Positions 9,523 to 21,454 are shown, counted from the first letter of the stretch. The stretch is DNA of 64,000 nucleotides from Spongiibacter nanhainus (GCF_016132545.1 NZ_CP066167.1:3842001-3906000), one strand, 5' to 3'. Notes: generated from the letters alone by a model not told the origin. Program-made: numbers and translations.

Positions 9523-9957
9523 TTACTGGCTGTTTTCCACCATGTAATCCACAGCCGCGATGACTTCGTCATCAGAGCAGCTCATGCACAGGCCTTTGGC
9601 CGGCATCATACCGATATTGTTAAAGCCGTTGATGGCGTTGGCATAGACCGCATCCATCCCTTTCTCGGTGCGAGCCGCCCAGTCCTCGGCGTCACCCAAC
9701 TTCGGCGCGCCACCGGCACCAACAGCGTGACAACCCTGACAGGAGCCTTCGTAAACTTCTTTACCGGATTTTTCGCCACCACCGGCGGCTGCCATCGCAG
9801 AGCCACAGCTGGCATCGCCCTGCAAACACACCTGACCAGCCGGCTTGATGCGCTCTTCAACCTCGGCGCGCTGCGCATCGGTCAATGCCCAAGCTGACAC
9901 GGCTACTGTTAACAGCGCCACCAGCGCGGCGGCACGCTTAATCATCATATTTTTCAC
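9523..9957 (-). CDS. cytochrome c5-type periplasmic protein
   Basis: Small periplasmic electron carrier of 144 residues. The signal peptide ends near Ala24 (SAWA). The haem site is CQGCH (73-77), and the axial Met lies in GMMPAKG (Met118). A pair of Cys at 124 and 127 (CMSC) is characteristic of cytochrome c5, where it forms a disulphide. Two more Cys (44 and 51) lie before the haem site. The start is a GTG preceded by AGGAAG; an ATG three codons later is possible. It is single-cistron with its own terminator. The electron partners cannot be read from the sequence. Confidence 0.9.
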   Translation of the reverse strand: MKNMMIKRAAALVALLTVAVSAWALTDAQRAEVEERIKPAGQVCLQGDASCGSAMAAAGGGEKSGKEVYEGSCQGCHAVGAGGAPKLGDAEDWAARTEKGMDAVYANAINGFNNIGMMPAKGLCMSCSDDEVIAAVDYMVENSQ

Positions 9958-10092
9958 TGCTACTTCCTCTCCGCTTGCGCGGGACCGCTAGATGAGGCTC
10001 TAGAGCTGGCGACGCGCTTAAATTATCAGCGGCGCATTATAGCCGCATGCGCAGCGTTCCTCCACTCATGGCGCACTGTCAGCCGACAATAA

Positions 10093-12003
<1,911 letters not shown>

Positions 12004-12054
12004 TTAGATTTAAGTAGTTAAAAGTTGAACGACTTAGCGTTGAGTTGCTCAGGA

Positions 12055-12648
12055 TTAAACAGGAGCGCTATTGTTGAGGAAATCCAGCACCCCAGGCAAG
12101 TGCCGCTCGAAGCCCTGAAAACTGTGGTCGCCACCGGGCTCAATAATCAGCTCACTGCCGCGGTAAAAATCCGCCGCGCGCCGGTAGTCTAGCGTTTCAT
12201 CGCCCTCCTGGAGCAGCACCCGATATCGCTTTGGCACAATCGCCGATGGCTGCAACTCGGTGAGCACCGCCACATCGTCTGCAGCCAGAGTAAAGCGCGA
12301 GCCAGTGTAGGGGTTTTCGTGCTCGCCCTGAAAATGGCTGGCCAGCTCTGCCGGCCGCACTGCCGGGTTGATCAACACCACCCGCAGATCGTAGCGCTCG
12401 GCCAACACCGTGGCAAAAAAGCCCCCCAGGGAGCTGCCCACCAGGCCCACTGAAGCGTGCGGCTGGCCGAGACACTGCTCAACCAGCGTCGTTAAAACCT
12501 CGGCTGCCGGCCCGGGAAAATCCGGCAGCGCCGGGATATGTACGCGGCAATCACCGCCCAGACCATGCATATAGTGCAGCAACTGCTGGGCCTTGAGGGA
12601 TTGCGGGGAAGAGATAAAACCGTGGATATAAACAATATCCGTCAACAT
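12055..12648 (-). CDS. yqiA: YqiA-family esterase
   Basis: Alpha/beta-hydrolase of 197 residues. The N-terminal YIHGFISSP, nucleophile elbow GSSLGG (Ser about 93) and C-terminal GGDHSF (His about 176) give the family pattern. YqiA of E. coli hydrolyses acyl-CoA-like and short ester substrates in vitro; its physiological role is not settled. It sits between cpdA and parE with short spacers, so it is probably cotranscribed with both. Confidence 0.92.
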   Translation of the reverse strand: MLTDIVYIHGFISSPQSLKAQQLLHYMHGLGGDCRVHIPALPDFPGPAAEVLTTLVEQCLGQPHASVGLVGSSLGGFFATVLAERYDLRVVLINPAVRPAELASHFQGEHENPYTGSRFTLAADDVAVLTELQPSAIVPKRYRVLLQEGDETLDYRRAADFYRGSELIIEPGGDHSFQGFERHLPGVLDFLNNSAPV

Positions 12649-12666
12649 AGTGTGGGCCTGGCGCGT

Positions 12667-13506
12667 TTATTGATAACCGTTGGCCGCGTAGTCTACCTGA
12701 AATTCCACCCCCGAGACCCGGGAGACACCGGTTTCCAGTTCGCCGCCTGGGTGCAAGCGCAACCAGCGATAGCCTGGACTGAGGTCATCCAGGGCAAAAT
12801 CCTCGCTACCGGGCTTGAACTGAATGCAGGTGGAGGGCGTGGTGAGCAGCGACACGCCGCGGTGCTCATTTTCCGACGCCTGATGTACGTGACCACAGAT
12901 CACCGCCTTGACGCAATCCGGCAGCTGGGAGAAGAACGCATCGGCATTGCTGACCCGCTGCTCATCCAACCATTGGCAGCCAATCGGCTGAAGATGGTGA
13001 TGAAGAAACACTACCGCCGGCCGGCCGGGCTCTAAATCGGCCAATAGCGCTAACTGATCACCGCGCAGCTGGCCACCCACCTGATCGGGTACCGCCGAGT
13101 CCAGCATCAGCAGTTGCCAGCCACCCAAATCAACTCGATTGGCCAGCACATCACTGGCCACAATCTGCCGAAGCGTATCGATATCGTCGTGATTGCCAGG
13201 CAGCCAGACCATGCGCTCGGCCACGCCGTTAAGCAGCGGGAACAAGCGTCGATAAGCCTGAGTGCTGGCATCTGCCGCCATATCTCCCGACACCACCAGC
13301 AAATCAATGTGGGCCTGCTCGTGTTGCAACAGCGATACTACCGCAGCCAAACTGTGGTCGGCATCCATCCCCAGCAGCGCCTCACCGGGCTCGCTACCCA
13401 AATGGCAGTCGCTAATTTGCACCACGGTATAGGCACGCCCACCGCTACTCACAGCAGTGTCGCTGGCTGAATTGTCGATGGATCGCTGCCCCATACTTCG
13501 GCTCAC
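12667..13506 (-). CDS. cpdA: 3',5'-cyclic-AMP phosphodiesterase CpdA (Icc)
   Basis: Class III metallophosphoesterase that hydrolyses cAMP. All five metal-binding blocks are present: QISDCHLG, VSGDM, LPGNHDD, FLHHHL and CGHVHQ. The 279 residues fit the family. About 25 N-terminal residues before AYTVVQISD are poorly conserved, so the true start could be slightly later. It is first of the cpdA-yqiA-parE run, with yqiB upstream across a 143-base gap that contains a perfect palindrome. Confidence 0.93.
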   Translation of the reverse strand: MSRSMGQRSIDNSASDTAVSSGGRAYTVVQISDCHLGSEPGEALLGMDADHSLAAVVSLLQHEQAHIDLLVVSGDMAADASTQAYRRLFPLLNGVAERMVWLPGNHDDIDTLRQIVASDVLANRVDLGGWQLLMLDSAVPDQVGGQLRGDQLALLADLEPGRPAVVFLHHHLQPIGCQWLDEQRVSNADAFFSQLPDCVKAVICGHVHQASENEHRGVSLLTTPSTCIQFKPGSEDFALDDLSPGYRWLRLHPGGELETGVSRVSGVEFQVDYAANGYQ

Positions 13507-13599
13507 AGTTACGGTATTGCGTTATACGATGTTTATACGCAAGGGACTTGCATGAATCCAGCCGACTAAGCGCAGAATGAGAGGGAGGTCGTCAAATTT

Positions 13600-13634
13600 C
13601 CGCAAATTTGTGGACCCTGTTCACAAATTTGCGG
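13600..13634. promoter_or_regulatory. perfect 13-bp inverted repeat between yqiB and cpdA
   Basis: CCGCAAATTTGTG (13600-13612) is mirrored exactly by CACAAATTTGCGG (13622-13634) around a 9-nt loop. A third partial copy (GTCAAATTTCC) lies just to the left. No T-run follows on either strand, so it is not a normal intrinsic terminator. A regulator-binding palindrome or an mRNA hairpin in the cpdA leader are both possible. Confidence 0.6.
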
Positions 13635-13649
13635 CAACGGACAGCGGGA

Positions 13650-14114
13650 CTACAGTGAGTCGACCGAGGTGATGGGCGTATCCAGCGCGTGGCCGCAGCG
13701 CAGGCAGTAGCTCAACCACTCCCCCAGAAAACGGTTGCGCTGGGCTTTTTCATCCCGCTGGTACATGGCGCTATTGGGGTAGTGATAGCGAGGTCGCAGT
13801 GGACGACCGCCCTTCGAGGCCACCACCTCGGCAAGCGCCGCATCGTGATACATGCGCACCTGCAACTCGGCGCGGGTCCAGCTTGCACCGCTGGCGCGGT
13901 TGAGCCGCAGTTCCAACATTGCCGTGTAGGGCGCCTGTTCGATGACGGTGATGCCCAGTTGCGAGGTCCCCATTTGAAAACGCAGGCACTGCCCATCCTC
14001 CAGCGAATTCGGCAAGATTTTCTGCAGACGCAGGTAATTCATCTCACAGTCGGCGAGATGGGCACTGAGATCCACCTTATAGGGTGCGCTATTCACAACA
14101 CTCCTCGTCATCAT
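13650..14114 (-). CDS. yqiB: YqiB family protein (DUF1249)
   Basis: Soluble protein of 154 residues with the DUF1249 pattern (CEMNYLRLQKILP near the start; MYHDAALAEVV, RYHYPN and QRDEKAQRNRFLGEWL later). Its function is unknown. Position supports the call: in many gammaproteobacteria it lies between nudF and cpdA. Here the expected nudF is absent, and yqiB is divergent from tolC across 167 bases. Confidence 0.9.
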   Translation of the reverse strand: MMTRSVVNSAPYKVDLSAHLADCEMNYLRLQKILPNSLEDGQCLRFQMGTSQLGITVIEQAPYTAMLELRLNRASGASWTRAELQVRMYHDAALAEVVASKGGRPLRPRYHYPNSAMYQRDEKAQRNRFLGEWLSYCLRCGHALDTPITSVDSL

Positions 14115-14281
14115 CTGTCACGGCAACGGCAAACGCCGGTCGAGCTTTGCAACGACAACCCGGTAGTTAAGCTCACCGGAGCGCCGCCATTTCATACCAA
14201 TTGTTAATAATCATTAGCGCCTTCGACGCAGTCTGATACACTGCGTCGCGCAGCCCCCTCCATCAGTTACAGGTTAACGCT

Positions 14282-15697
14282 ATGACTGCGACACGTCGTT
14301 TACTTGCTGCAGCGATTGCAGCGACGCTGGGCACGGCGTCTGCCCACTCAGACTCACTGCTGGACATCTACGAACTGGCAGTTCAAAACGATCCTCAGCT
14401 TAAAGCCGCCGAGGCCACATACCGCGCCAATATTGAAGCGGAAGACCTGGGCCGGGCAGCGCTATTGCCGCAAATCAGCGCTCAAGCGTATTACCAGGAC
14501 GCGGAAACCGAGTCCGACGGCAAAAGCACTACGCTATCAGCCACCGGCAGTCCGACCGTTATCGACCAGAGTACGACAACTGATGCAGAAACGGAATCGC
14601 TCTCGCTGACCCTGAACCAGGCGATCTTTGATCTCTCCGCCTGGTTTAACTTCCGCGCTGGGCAAAAGCTCAGCGAGCAGGCTGAAGCCCAACTGGCCTA
14701 CGATCAACAACAACTGATTGTGCGGGTGGCCGATGCCTATTTCAATGTACTGCGAGCCCGGGAGAACCTCGACGCCTCCAAAGCCGAAGAGCGCGCTGCC
14801 AAACGTCAGCTGGAACAAACTCAGGAGCGTTTTGACGTCGGTCTGATCGCCATTACCGACGTGCACGAGTCCCGCGCCGCCTACGATAACGCGGTGGCAC
14901 AGCGACTGGCCTTTGACGGTGACCTGGCTATTGCCCGGGAAAACCTGAGCCTGCTCACCGGTCAGGAGCACGGCAAGTTGCAGTCGCTCAAGGACAGCTA
15001 CCCCATCGCCGAACCCCAGCCCGCCAGCCGCGCCGAGTGGGTGGAATTTGCCCTGGAAAACAATTACCAGTTAAAGGTCGCCGAGGCCGCCAGTGGTGCT
15101 GCCTACCAGACCGCCCGCTCCAAGAAAATGGAGCACTTGCCCAAAGTGTCTGGCAGCTTCAGTTACACCAATGAGGACATGTCTGGTTCCCGTCGTTTTA
15201 ATCCGGAGAGCACGTTCTCTGTCCCCCCAGACAATGAAACCGAAACCGAAGCATTGCGCCTAACCGTCAGCATGCCCTTGTTTAGCGGTGGCGCCGTCAG
15301 CGCCGGACGCCGCCAGGCTTACGAACAGTACAACGCCTCCCGCTACAACGCCCAACTGACCCAAAGGCAGGTGGTTAACGGCACCCGCGCCCAGCATATC
15401 GCCGTCTATACCGCCGTTCAGCGGGTGAAGGCCCGCAAGCAAAATATCGTCTCGGCGCGCAGCGCCCTGGATGCCACTGAAGCCGGTTATGAAGTAGGCA
15501 CTCGCAATGTGGTGGATGTGCTGAATGCCCAACGAGCGCTCTATGCCGCGATGCGGGACTACACCAACACCCGCTACGACTACGTGGTCAACATGCTGCG
15601 CTTGAAGTTAAATGCCGGCACGTTAAGCCCGGCGGATATCACCAACCTCAACAATTGGCTGGCAGAGAGCGAATCGACGAGCTTGTCCAAAGGTTAG
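14282..15697 (+). CDS. tolC: outer-membrane channel TolC
   Basis: General outer-membrane exit duct for tripartite efflux pumps and type I secretion. The 471-residue protein has a signal peptide ending near SAHS (about residue 22). The first repeat begins SLLDIYELAVQNDPQLKAAE, and the second half has the matching LENNYQLKVAEAASGAAYQ. The helical NVVDVLNAQRALYAA motif is close to the C-terminus. It is divergent from yqiB as in E. coli and Pseudomonas. An inverted REP-like pair follows, before the converging waaA. Confidence 0.95.
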   Translation: MTATRRLLAAAIAATLGTASAHSDSLLDIYELAVQNDPQLKAAEATYRANIEAEDLGRAALLPQISAQAYYQDAETESDGKSTTLSATGSPTVIDQSTTTDAETESLSLTLNQAIFDLSAWFNFRAGQKLSEQAEAQLAYDQQQLIVRVADAYFNVLRARENLDASKAEERAAKRQLEQTQERFDVGLIAITDVHESRAAYDNAVAQRLAFDGDLAIARENLSLLTGQEHGKLQSLKDSYPIAEPQPASRAEWVEFALENNYQLKVAEAASGAAYQTARSKKMEHLPKVSGSFSYTNEDMSGSRRFNPESTFSVPPDNETETEALRLTVSMPLFSGGAVSAGRRQAYEQYNASRYNAQLTQRQVVNGTRAQHIAVYTAVQRVKARKQNIVSARSALDATEAGYEVGTRNVVDVLNAQRALYAAMRDYTNTRYDYVVNMLRLKLNAGTLSPADITNLNNWLAESESTSLSKG

Positions 15698-15724
15698 GTC
15701 AAAGGCGATCAACCCCAACCCCGC

Positions 15725-15827
15725 GTAGGGCGGACAACGTTTTTTTGTCCGCCGCGACCATGTGGAGCTCACTCCCGAAAATCTGCGGGTGGACAAAGGC
15801 GGACATACAATTCGATGTCCGCCCTAC
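15725..15827. repeat. inverted pair of GGCGGACA REP-like elements between tolC and waaA
   Basis: Copies at 15725-15753 (GTAG then GGCGGACA / TGTCCGCC) and 15798-15827 (GGCGGACAT / ATGTCCGCC then CTAC) form an inverted pair in the gap between two converging genes. This is the classic BIME position and could serve as a shared 3' structure. Confidence 0.88.
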
Positions 15828-15836
15828 GGGTCGGGA

Positions 15837-17093
15837 CTAACCGAGCTGGCGGTCGACGATGCCACACAGGCGCTCTAAGGCACCGCGATTGGATTCCACC
15901 ACTTGACTGGCCGCGCTGCCCATGCGGGCGCGGCGGCTTTCGTCCTTCATCAATGCCACAAGCTGATCGGGTAACGCCGATGGCGAGCACGGTATCAGCG
16001 CTCCCGCCTCCTGCAGCTGGCGGCTGATTTCAGCAAAGTTAAAATCGCTGGGGCCAGTGATAATCGGCAAGCCCCAGGCTGCCGCTTCCAAACTGTTGTG
16101 CCCGCCCCGCTCCACCAAGCTGCCGCCAATAAAGGCGAGGTCCGCACAGCCGAACAGGGTGACTAACTCGCCCATGGTATCGCCCAGCAATACCGCGACC
16201 TCGGCCACCTGCTCACTGCGACTGCGCCTCGCCAGGGACAGGCCCTTTTGCTTAACCAAGGCTGCCACGCTGTCAAAACGCTCGGGATGACGGGGCACCA
16301 AGATCAGCAAAGCATCGGGTTGCGCTTTTCTCAGCGCCGCATGAGCGGACAGCAGAATGTCGTCCTCTCCCTCATGGGTACTGGCAGCGATCCAGACAGG
16401 TCGCGCACCCAGGTCCCGCCGCCACTCAAGCGCATGCTGCCGCTGCTCCTCGCGGAGGGAAATATCGAACTTGATGCTGCCGGTCACCTGTAGAGAGTCG
16501 GCGGCCACACCCAGCTCAACAAAGCGCTCGGCGTCCTCCTGACTCTGGGCAGCCACCATTGAGAATCGCGAGAAGACCGCCTCTGTTAAGGGCTTCACGC
16601 GGGCATAACCCCGGGCAGAGCGGGCCGACAGGCGGGCATTGGCCAGCACTACCGGCACGCTCCGATCCCGGGTCTGGCACACCATATTGGGCCAGATTTC
16701 GGTTTCCATAATCACCAGGGCGCGGGGCTGCACCCGGCTCAGAAAGCGCGCCACCGACCCCGGCAAATCGTAGGGTGCATAAACGTGAAACACCCGCTCA
16801 CCGAACATCGCCCTCACCCGCTCGGACCCGGTGGGCGTCATGGTGGTCACCACCACCGGTAAATTGGGATGATTTTGGAGAAAGCGCTCTATCAGCGGCG
16901 CTGCTGCAATGGACTCCCCCACCGACACGGCGTGCACCCAAAGGCCTCCGGTCTGCGGGGGGGGAGCAAAAAAGCCAAAGCGCTCGGCAACGCGGCGCCG
17001 GTAGTCCGGCGCCCGCCAACTGCGATACGCCAGCCGCAGCAGGATCAGCGGCAACAGCAGATAAAGCAGCGAACTATATAAAAAACGCGCCAC
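15837..17093 (-). CDS. waaA: 3-deoxy-D-manno-octulosonic acid transferase
   Basis: Adds Kdo to lipid IVA in lipopolysaccharide core assembly at the inner membrane. The 418-residue protein has an N-terminal membrane anchor (LYSSLLYLLLPLILLRLAY), then HAVSVGES (about 55), TTMTPTGSERV, METEIWPN and a C-terminal GT-B half with GGSLVERGGHN. The start is a GTG that overlaps the TAG of elbB by one base (TAGTG), implying coupling. Proximity to tolC is common in Pseudomonas-like genomes. Confidence 0.96.
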   Translation of the reverse strand: MARFLYSSLLYLLLPLILLRLAYRSWRAPDYRRRVAERFGFFAPPPQTGGLWVHAVSVGESIAAAPLIERFLQNHPNLPVVVTTMTPTGSERVRAMFGERVFHVYAPYDLPGSVARFLSRVQPRALVIMETEIWPNMVCQTRDRSVPVVLANARLSARSARGYARVKPLTEAVFSRFSMVAAQSQEDAERFVELGVAADSLQVTGSIKFDISLREEQRQHALEWRRDLGARPVWIAASTHEGEDDILLSAHAALRKAQPDALLILVPRHPERFDSVAALVKQKGLSLARRSRSEQVAEVAVLLGDTMGELVTLFGCADLAFIGGSLVERGGHNSLEAAAWGLPIITGPSDFNFAEISRQLQEAGALIPCSPSALPDQLVALMKDESRRARMGSAASQVVESNRGALERLCGIVDRQLG

Positions 17094-17746
17094 TAAACCA
17101 GCTTCAACACTTCATCAACACAGCGCCGAATGCCTTTGCCAGCCTCGCTGATGCTACCCGCCAACATATAGGCCGGGGTCGTCACCAGCTTGTTGTCGGC
17201 ATCGATGCACACCTCGTCTACCGGGCAGGCCTGGTGCTTGCCACCCATGGTGTTGATCGCCTCGGCAACATCCTCGGCATTGCCGATGGTGCATTTGACG
17301 CCATCACCAAATATACGCGCCGCCATGGTGGGAGCGATACAGATTAGCGCCACTGGCTTGCCCGCCGCGTGCATGCCTTTGGCAAAATCCAGGAATGCGG
17401 GCAGTACACTCATGTCGGCGCCCTTGATGGCAAAGTCAGAGAGGTTTTTGGCCGCACCAAAACCGCCCGGCACAATCAGGGCATCAAAATCCTCCACCCG
17501 GGCCTCTCCCAACTCCTTGATTTCGCCCCGGGCCAGCCGGGCGGCCTCCACCAGGACATTGCGACTCTCGCCCTCAGCGACATCACCCGTGAGGTGATTG
17601 ATAACATGAAGCTGCTGAATATCGGGCGCAAAACACTGGTATTCCACGCCTTTTTCTTCCAAAGCGAGAAAGGTTAAAACCGATTCGTAGATCTCAGAGC
17701 CATCAAAGACTCCGGACCCGCTCAGTACAATTGCTACCTTCGTCAT
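17093..17746 (-). CDS. elbB: isoprenoid biosynthesis glyoxalase ElbB
   Basis: DJ-1/PfpI superfamily protein of 217 residues, with VAIVLSGSGVFDGSEI at the N-terminus, PGGFGAAKNL in the middle and the nucleophile-elbow Cys in LICIAPTM (about residue 136). Family members have glyoxalase activity in vitro, and the E. coli protein is linked to isoprenoid and lycopene yield; the in vivo substrate is not established. It is the upstream partner of waaA. Confidence 0.93.
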   Translation of the reverse strand: MTKVAIVLSGSGVFDGSEIYESVLTFLALEEKGVEYQCFAPDIQQLHVINHLTGDVAEGESRNVLVEAARLARGEIKELGEARVEDFDALIVPGGFGAAKNLSDFAIKGADMSVLPAFLDFAKGMHAAGKPVALICIAPTMAARIFGDGVKCTIGNAEDVAEAINTMGGKHQACPVDEVCIDADNKLVTTPAYMLAGSISEAGKGIRRCVDEVLKLV

Positions 17747-18074
17747 AGCTTGCTCCCTTTGTGGTCGGCCGAATCCCGGTCGACCGAAATTTCATCAACT
17801 CAAATCCTTACCAATTCCGGTGCGCTTGCACCGCAACAGCCGCAACGCTTGCTCGAGCGGCAAGAGGGCACTATATTCGTAAGGAGTGAAGACAGCGCTC
17901 ATCGCGCTGCCATCGCCACTGTAACGCAAAGCCAGTCCTCTGCGCAGTGGTTGAAGCCTGTCAGCGGGGCTATTATCGCCGCTGGCGGTGGTTTTTCACA
18001 CTGGCAGCGATCCTATGATATGATCGCCGTCCTTTCTAAATTTCCAACGCAACTCCCAACTTCGGAGAATCAAG
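17747..18074. other. divergent intergenic region elbB / trxA
   Basis: This 328-base gap should contain the trxA and elbB promoters. A TATGAT near 18014 is a plausible -10 for trxA, but no convincing -35 was identified. No gene, repeat or strong palindrome is visible. Confidence 0.45.
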
Positions 18075-18401
18075 ATGAGCGACAATATCGTTCACGTTAC
18101 CGATGGCAGCTTCGAGGACGAAGTGCTCAAGTCCGACATCCCCGTACTGGTGGATTTTTGGGCAGAGTGGTGCGGCCCTTGTAAAATGATTGCCCCGGTG
18201 CTTGACGAAATTTCCGGCGACTATGAAGGCAAGGTGAAGATCTGCAAGATCGACGTCGACGCCAACACTGAAACTCCGGCCAAATTTAGCGTGCGCGGCA
18301 TCCCCACTTTGATGATGTTCAAAGGCGGCAATGCCGAGGCCACCAAGGTAGGCGCCCTGTCCAAAACTCAGCTTTGCGAGTTTATCGACGCGGCCCTGTA
18401 A
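18075..18401 (+). CDS. trxA: thioredoxin 1
   Basis: Cytosolic disulphide reductase of 108 residues with the active site WCGPCK (Cys33 and Cys36), VDFWAEW before it and the cis-Pro segment GIPTLMMF. A good Shine-Dalgarno (GGAG, 7 bases before the ATG) fixes the start. It is followed by its own terminator and then rho, the usual trxA-rho order in Pseudomonadales. Confidence 0.97.
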   Translation: MSDNIVHVTDGSFEDEVLKSDIPVLVDFWAEWCGPCKMIAPVLDEISGDYEGKVKICKIDVDANTETPAKFSVRGIPTLMMFKGGNAEATKVGALSKTQLCEFIDAAL

Positions 18402-18407
18402 TATTAG

Positions 18408-18444
18408 GCTCTGTGGCAATATTGATCGTTGCTACAGAGCTTTT
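18408..18444 (+). terminator. terminator after trxA
   Basis: GCTCTGTGGCAA (18408-18419) pairs with TTGCTACAGAGC (18429-18440) through one G-T pair, followed by TTTT. It lies 7 bases past the trxA stop. Confidence 0.85.
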
Positions 18445-18634
18445 GCCAAACGCTGGACGCCCCCCCTGTTCGGTGGTAGAGTTCCGGCAATCCCCGAGAC
18501 TATTCAAATAACACTCTAGCTTTTTCGCTTCTGTTTAATGCGTCTAGCAGGCGCCGGCTGCGTGATCGCCGGTACCGCGTCTCATCTATTTCTATTTACC
18601 TGACCTATTAGCCAATACAAATACACTCAAACCT

Positions 18635-19903
18635 ATGAATCTCACCGATCTTAAGACCAAACCGGCCCAAGAACTGCTCGAAATCGCTAAAGAAATCGGG
18701 CTCGACAATATCGCCCGGTCGCGCAAGCAGGACATTATCTTCTCCATCCTGAAGCGCCACGCCAAAAGCGGTGAGGACATTCATGGCGATGGGGTATTGG
18801 AGATATTGCAGGACGGCTTTGGCTTTTTGCGTAGCGCCGACTGCTCCTACTTGGCTGGCCCCGATGATATCTATGTCTCACCCAGCCAGATTCGCCGCTT
18901 TAACCTTCGCACCGGCGACAGCATCTCCGGCAAAATTCGCCCCCCCAAAGAAGGCGAGCGCTACTTTGCCCTGCTGAAAGTCGATCAGGTTAACTTTGCC
19001 AAACCTGAGCAATCCAAGAACAAGGTCTTATTCGAAAACCTCACACCCCTGTTCCCCAATGACCGACTCACCCTGGAACAAGGGAACGGCTCCACCGAAG
19101 ACCTGACCGGTCGCATCATCGACCTGGTCGCCCCCATCGGTAAAGGCCAGCGCGGCCTGATCGTTGCCCCACCCAAAGCGGGTAAAACGCTGATGCTGCA
19201 GAACATTGCGCAGAGCATTATCCGCAACAACCCAGAGTGTTACGTCATTGTCCTGCTGATCGACGAGCGCCCGGAAGAGGTGACCGAGATGCAGCGCTCA
19301 GTCGGTGCCAAAGGGGCAGAAGTGGTCGCCTCGACCTTTGACGAGCCGCCGGCTCGCCACGTCCAGGTCGCAGAAATGGTGATTGAAAAAGCCAAGCGTC
19401 TGGTCGAGCACAAAAAAGACGTAGTCATCCTGCTGGACTCCATCACCCGACTGGCCCGGGCCTACAACACCATCGTGCCCAGCTCCGGTAAGGTACTTAC
19501 CGGTGGTGTCGACGCCCACGCCCTGGAGCGCCCCAAGCGCTTCTTCGGCGCGGCGCGGAATGTGGAAGAAGGCGGCAGCCTGTCCATCATCGCCACGGCT
19601 CTGATCGATACCGGCTCCAAAATGGACGAAGTGATTTACGAAGAGTTTAAGGGCACCGGTAACAACGAGTTGCACCTGGACCGCAAGATCGCCGAGAAGC
19701 GAGTCTACCCCGCCATCAACATTCGTCGTTCCGGCACCCGCCGCGAGGAGCTATTGACTGGCGAAGACGAGCTCCAACGCATGTGGATTCTGCGTAAACT
19801 GCTGCACGGCATGGAGGATACTCCTGCCATTGAGTTCTTGATCGACAAGCTCAAGGACACCAAGACCAACAGTGAATTCTTCGATTCGATGAAAAGGAAA
19901 TAA
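18635..19903 (+). CDS. rho: transcription termination factor Rho
   Basis: Hexameric RNA helicase that terminates untranslated transcripts. The 422 residues begin with [18 protein letters not shown], followed by the cold-shock-like RNA-binding domain (GFGFLRS, about 66-72). Walker A is APPKAGKT (about 178), Walker B is [15 protein letters not shown], and the R-loop region is SGTRREELL. Between the trxA terminator and the ATG lies a 190-base leader. Rho is autogenously attenuated in E. coli, so this leader may be regulatory, but no specific element was recognised. Confidence 0.98.
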   Translation: MNLTDLKTKPAQELLEIAKEIGLDNIARSRKQDIIFSILKRHAKSGEDIHGDGVLEILQDGFGFLRSADCSYLAGPDDIYVSPSQIRRFNLRTGDSISGKIRPPKEGERYFALLKVDQVNFAKPEQSKNKVLFENLTPLFPNDRLTLEQGNGSTEDLTGRIIDLVAPIGKGQRGLIVAPPKAGKTLMLQNIAQSIIRNNPECYVIVLLIDERPEEVTEMQRSVGAKGAEVVASTFDEPPARHVQVAEMVIEKAKRLVEHKKDVVILLDSITRLARAYNTIVPSSGKVLTGGVDAHALERPKRFFGAARNVEEGGSLSIIATALIDTGSKMDEVIYEEFKGTGNNELHLDRKIAEKRVYPAINIRRSGTRREELLTGEDELQRMWILRKLLHGMEDTPAIEFLIDKLKDTKTNSEFFDSMKRK

Positions 19904-19957
19904 GCCGGGCTGTTAGGGCCGTCCACAATCTGGCCCTCAGGCTCCGCACACGCAGCT

Positions 19958-21433
19958 ATGGCCTACCGCGATCTCAGAGCCTTCATCAAGCACCTGGAAA
20001 AAAAGGGCGAGCTGCAACGCATCGCCCATCCCGTCGACCCCAATCTGGAAATGACCGAAATCTGCGACCGGGTGCTGCGCGCCGGCGGCCCGGCGCTGCT
20101 GTTTGAAAATCCCACCGGATTCGACATGCCGGTATTGGCCAACCTGTTCGGCACCGAAAAGCGGGTGGCGATGGGCATGGGCCAGGACCGCATTGAAGCC
20201 CTTCACGAAATCGGCGAGCTACTGGCATTTTTGCGCCAGCCCGATCCCCCCAAAGGCCTGCGGGATGCCTGGAGCAAACTGCCGATATTCAAACAGGTCC
20301 TCAATATGGGGCCCAAGGTCGTCAACAGTGCTCCCTGTCAGGAAATTGTGCAGGAAGGGGAGCAGGTCGATTTATACAAGCTGCCCATTCAAACCTGCTG
20401 GCCCGCCGACGCCGCGCCCTTGATCACCTGGCCACTGGTTATTACCCAAGGGCCCAATAAAGAACGGCAGAACCTTGGCATTTATCGCATGCAGCTGATC
20501 GGTCGCAATAAGCTGATTATGCGCTGGCTATCCCATCGCGGCGGCGCGCTGGATTTTCAAGAGTTTCAAGCTGCCAGTCCGGGGCAAAATTTTCCGATCT
20601 CTGTTGCCCTGGGGGCGGACCCCGCCACCACCTTAGGCGCGGTGACTCCCATCCCCGATACGCTGAGTGAATACGCCTTTGCCGGCCTGCTGCGAGGCGA
20701 GAAGACCGAGCTGGTCAAAAGCCTGAGCAACGACTTGCAGGTGCCGGCCTCCTCGGAAATTATTCTGGAAGGCTATATCGCCCCCGGCGAAATGGCCGAT
20801 GAGGGCCCTTACGGCGACCACACCGGCTACTACAACGAAGTAGAACGCTTCCCCGTGTTCACCGTGACCCATATCAGCCAGCGCAAAAACGCCATTTACC
20901 ACAGCACCTACACTGGCCGACCACCGGACGAGCCAGCGGTACTGGGCGTCGCCTTAAACGAAGTGTTGGTGCCGATGCTGCGGCGGCAGTTTCCGGAGAT
21001 TATTGACTTCTACCTGCCCCCGGAGGGCTGCTCCTACCGGATGGCCGTGGTCACCATCAAAAAACAGTACCCCGGCCATGCCAAGCGAGTGATGTTTGGT
21101 GTGTGGTCCTTTCTGCGCCAGTTTATGTATACCAAGTTCGTGATCGTTTGCGATGACGACGTCAATGCCCGGGATTGGAACGATGTGATCTGGGCTATTA
21201 CCACCCGCATGGACCCCCAGCGGGATACGGTGATGGTGGATCACACCCCCATCGATTACCTGGATTTTGCCTCGCCGGTCTCGGGACTGGGCTCTAAGAT
21301 GGGGATGGACGCTACCAACAAATGGCCCGGTGAAACCGACCGGGAGTGGGGCCGCCCCATCAGTCGCGCACCGGAGGTGGTGGATAAAATCGACCAGATC
21401 TGGGACAAGCTCGGCATCAATCTGCCCAAGTAA
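19958..21433 (+). CDS. ubiD: 4-hydroxy-3-polyprenylbenzoate decarboxylase UbiD
   Basis: Prenylated-FMN-dependent decarboxylase of ubiquinone synthesis. The 491 residues match the E. coli length. Visible blocks include [19 protein letters not shown] at the start, [17 protein letters not shown] around the middle and DRDWGRP-like residues (DREWGRPIS) near the end. Its position directly after rho is common in Pseudomonas-type genomes. The UbiX partner that makes the cofactor is not in the window. Confidence 0.96.
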   Translation: MAYRDLRAFIKHLEKKGELQRIAHPVDPNLEMTEICDRVLRAGGPALLFENPTGFDMPVLANLFGTEKRVAMGMGQDRIEALHEIGELLAFLRQPDPPKGLRDAWSKLPIFKQVLNMGPKVVNSAPCQEIVQEGEQVDLYKLPIQTCWPADAAPLITWPLVITQGPNKERQNLGIYRMQLIGRNKLIMRWLSHRGGALDFQEFQAASPGQNFPISVALGADPATTLGAVTPIPDTLSEYAFAGLLRGEKTELVKSLSNDLQVPASSEIILEGYIAPGEMADEGPYGDHTGYYNEVERFPVFTVTHISQRKNAIYHSTYTGRPPDEPAVLGVALNEVLVPMLRRQFPEIIDFYLPPEGCSYRMAVVTIKKQYPGHAKRVMFGVWSFLRQFMYTKFVIVCDDDVNARDWNDVIWAITTRMDPQRDTVMVDHTPIDYLDFASPVSGLGSKMGMDATNKWPGETDREWGRPISRAPEVVDKIDQIWDKLGINLPK

Positions 21434-21454
21434 TCCGAGTTTGGGTCAGACAAT

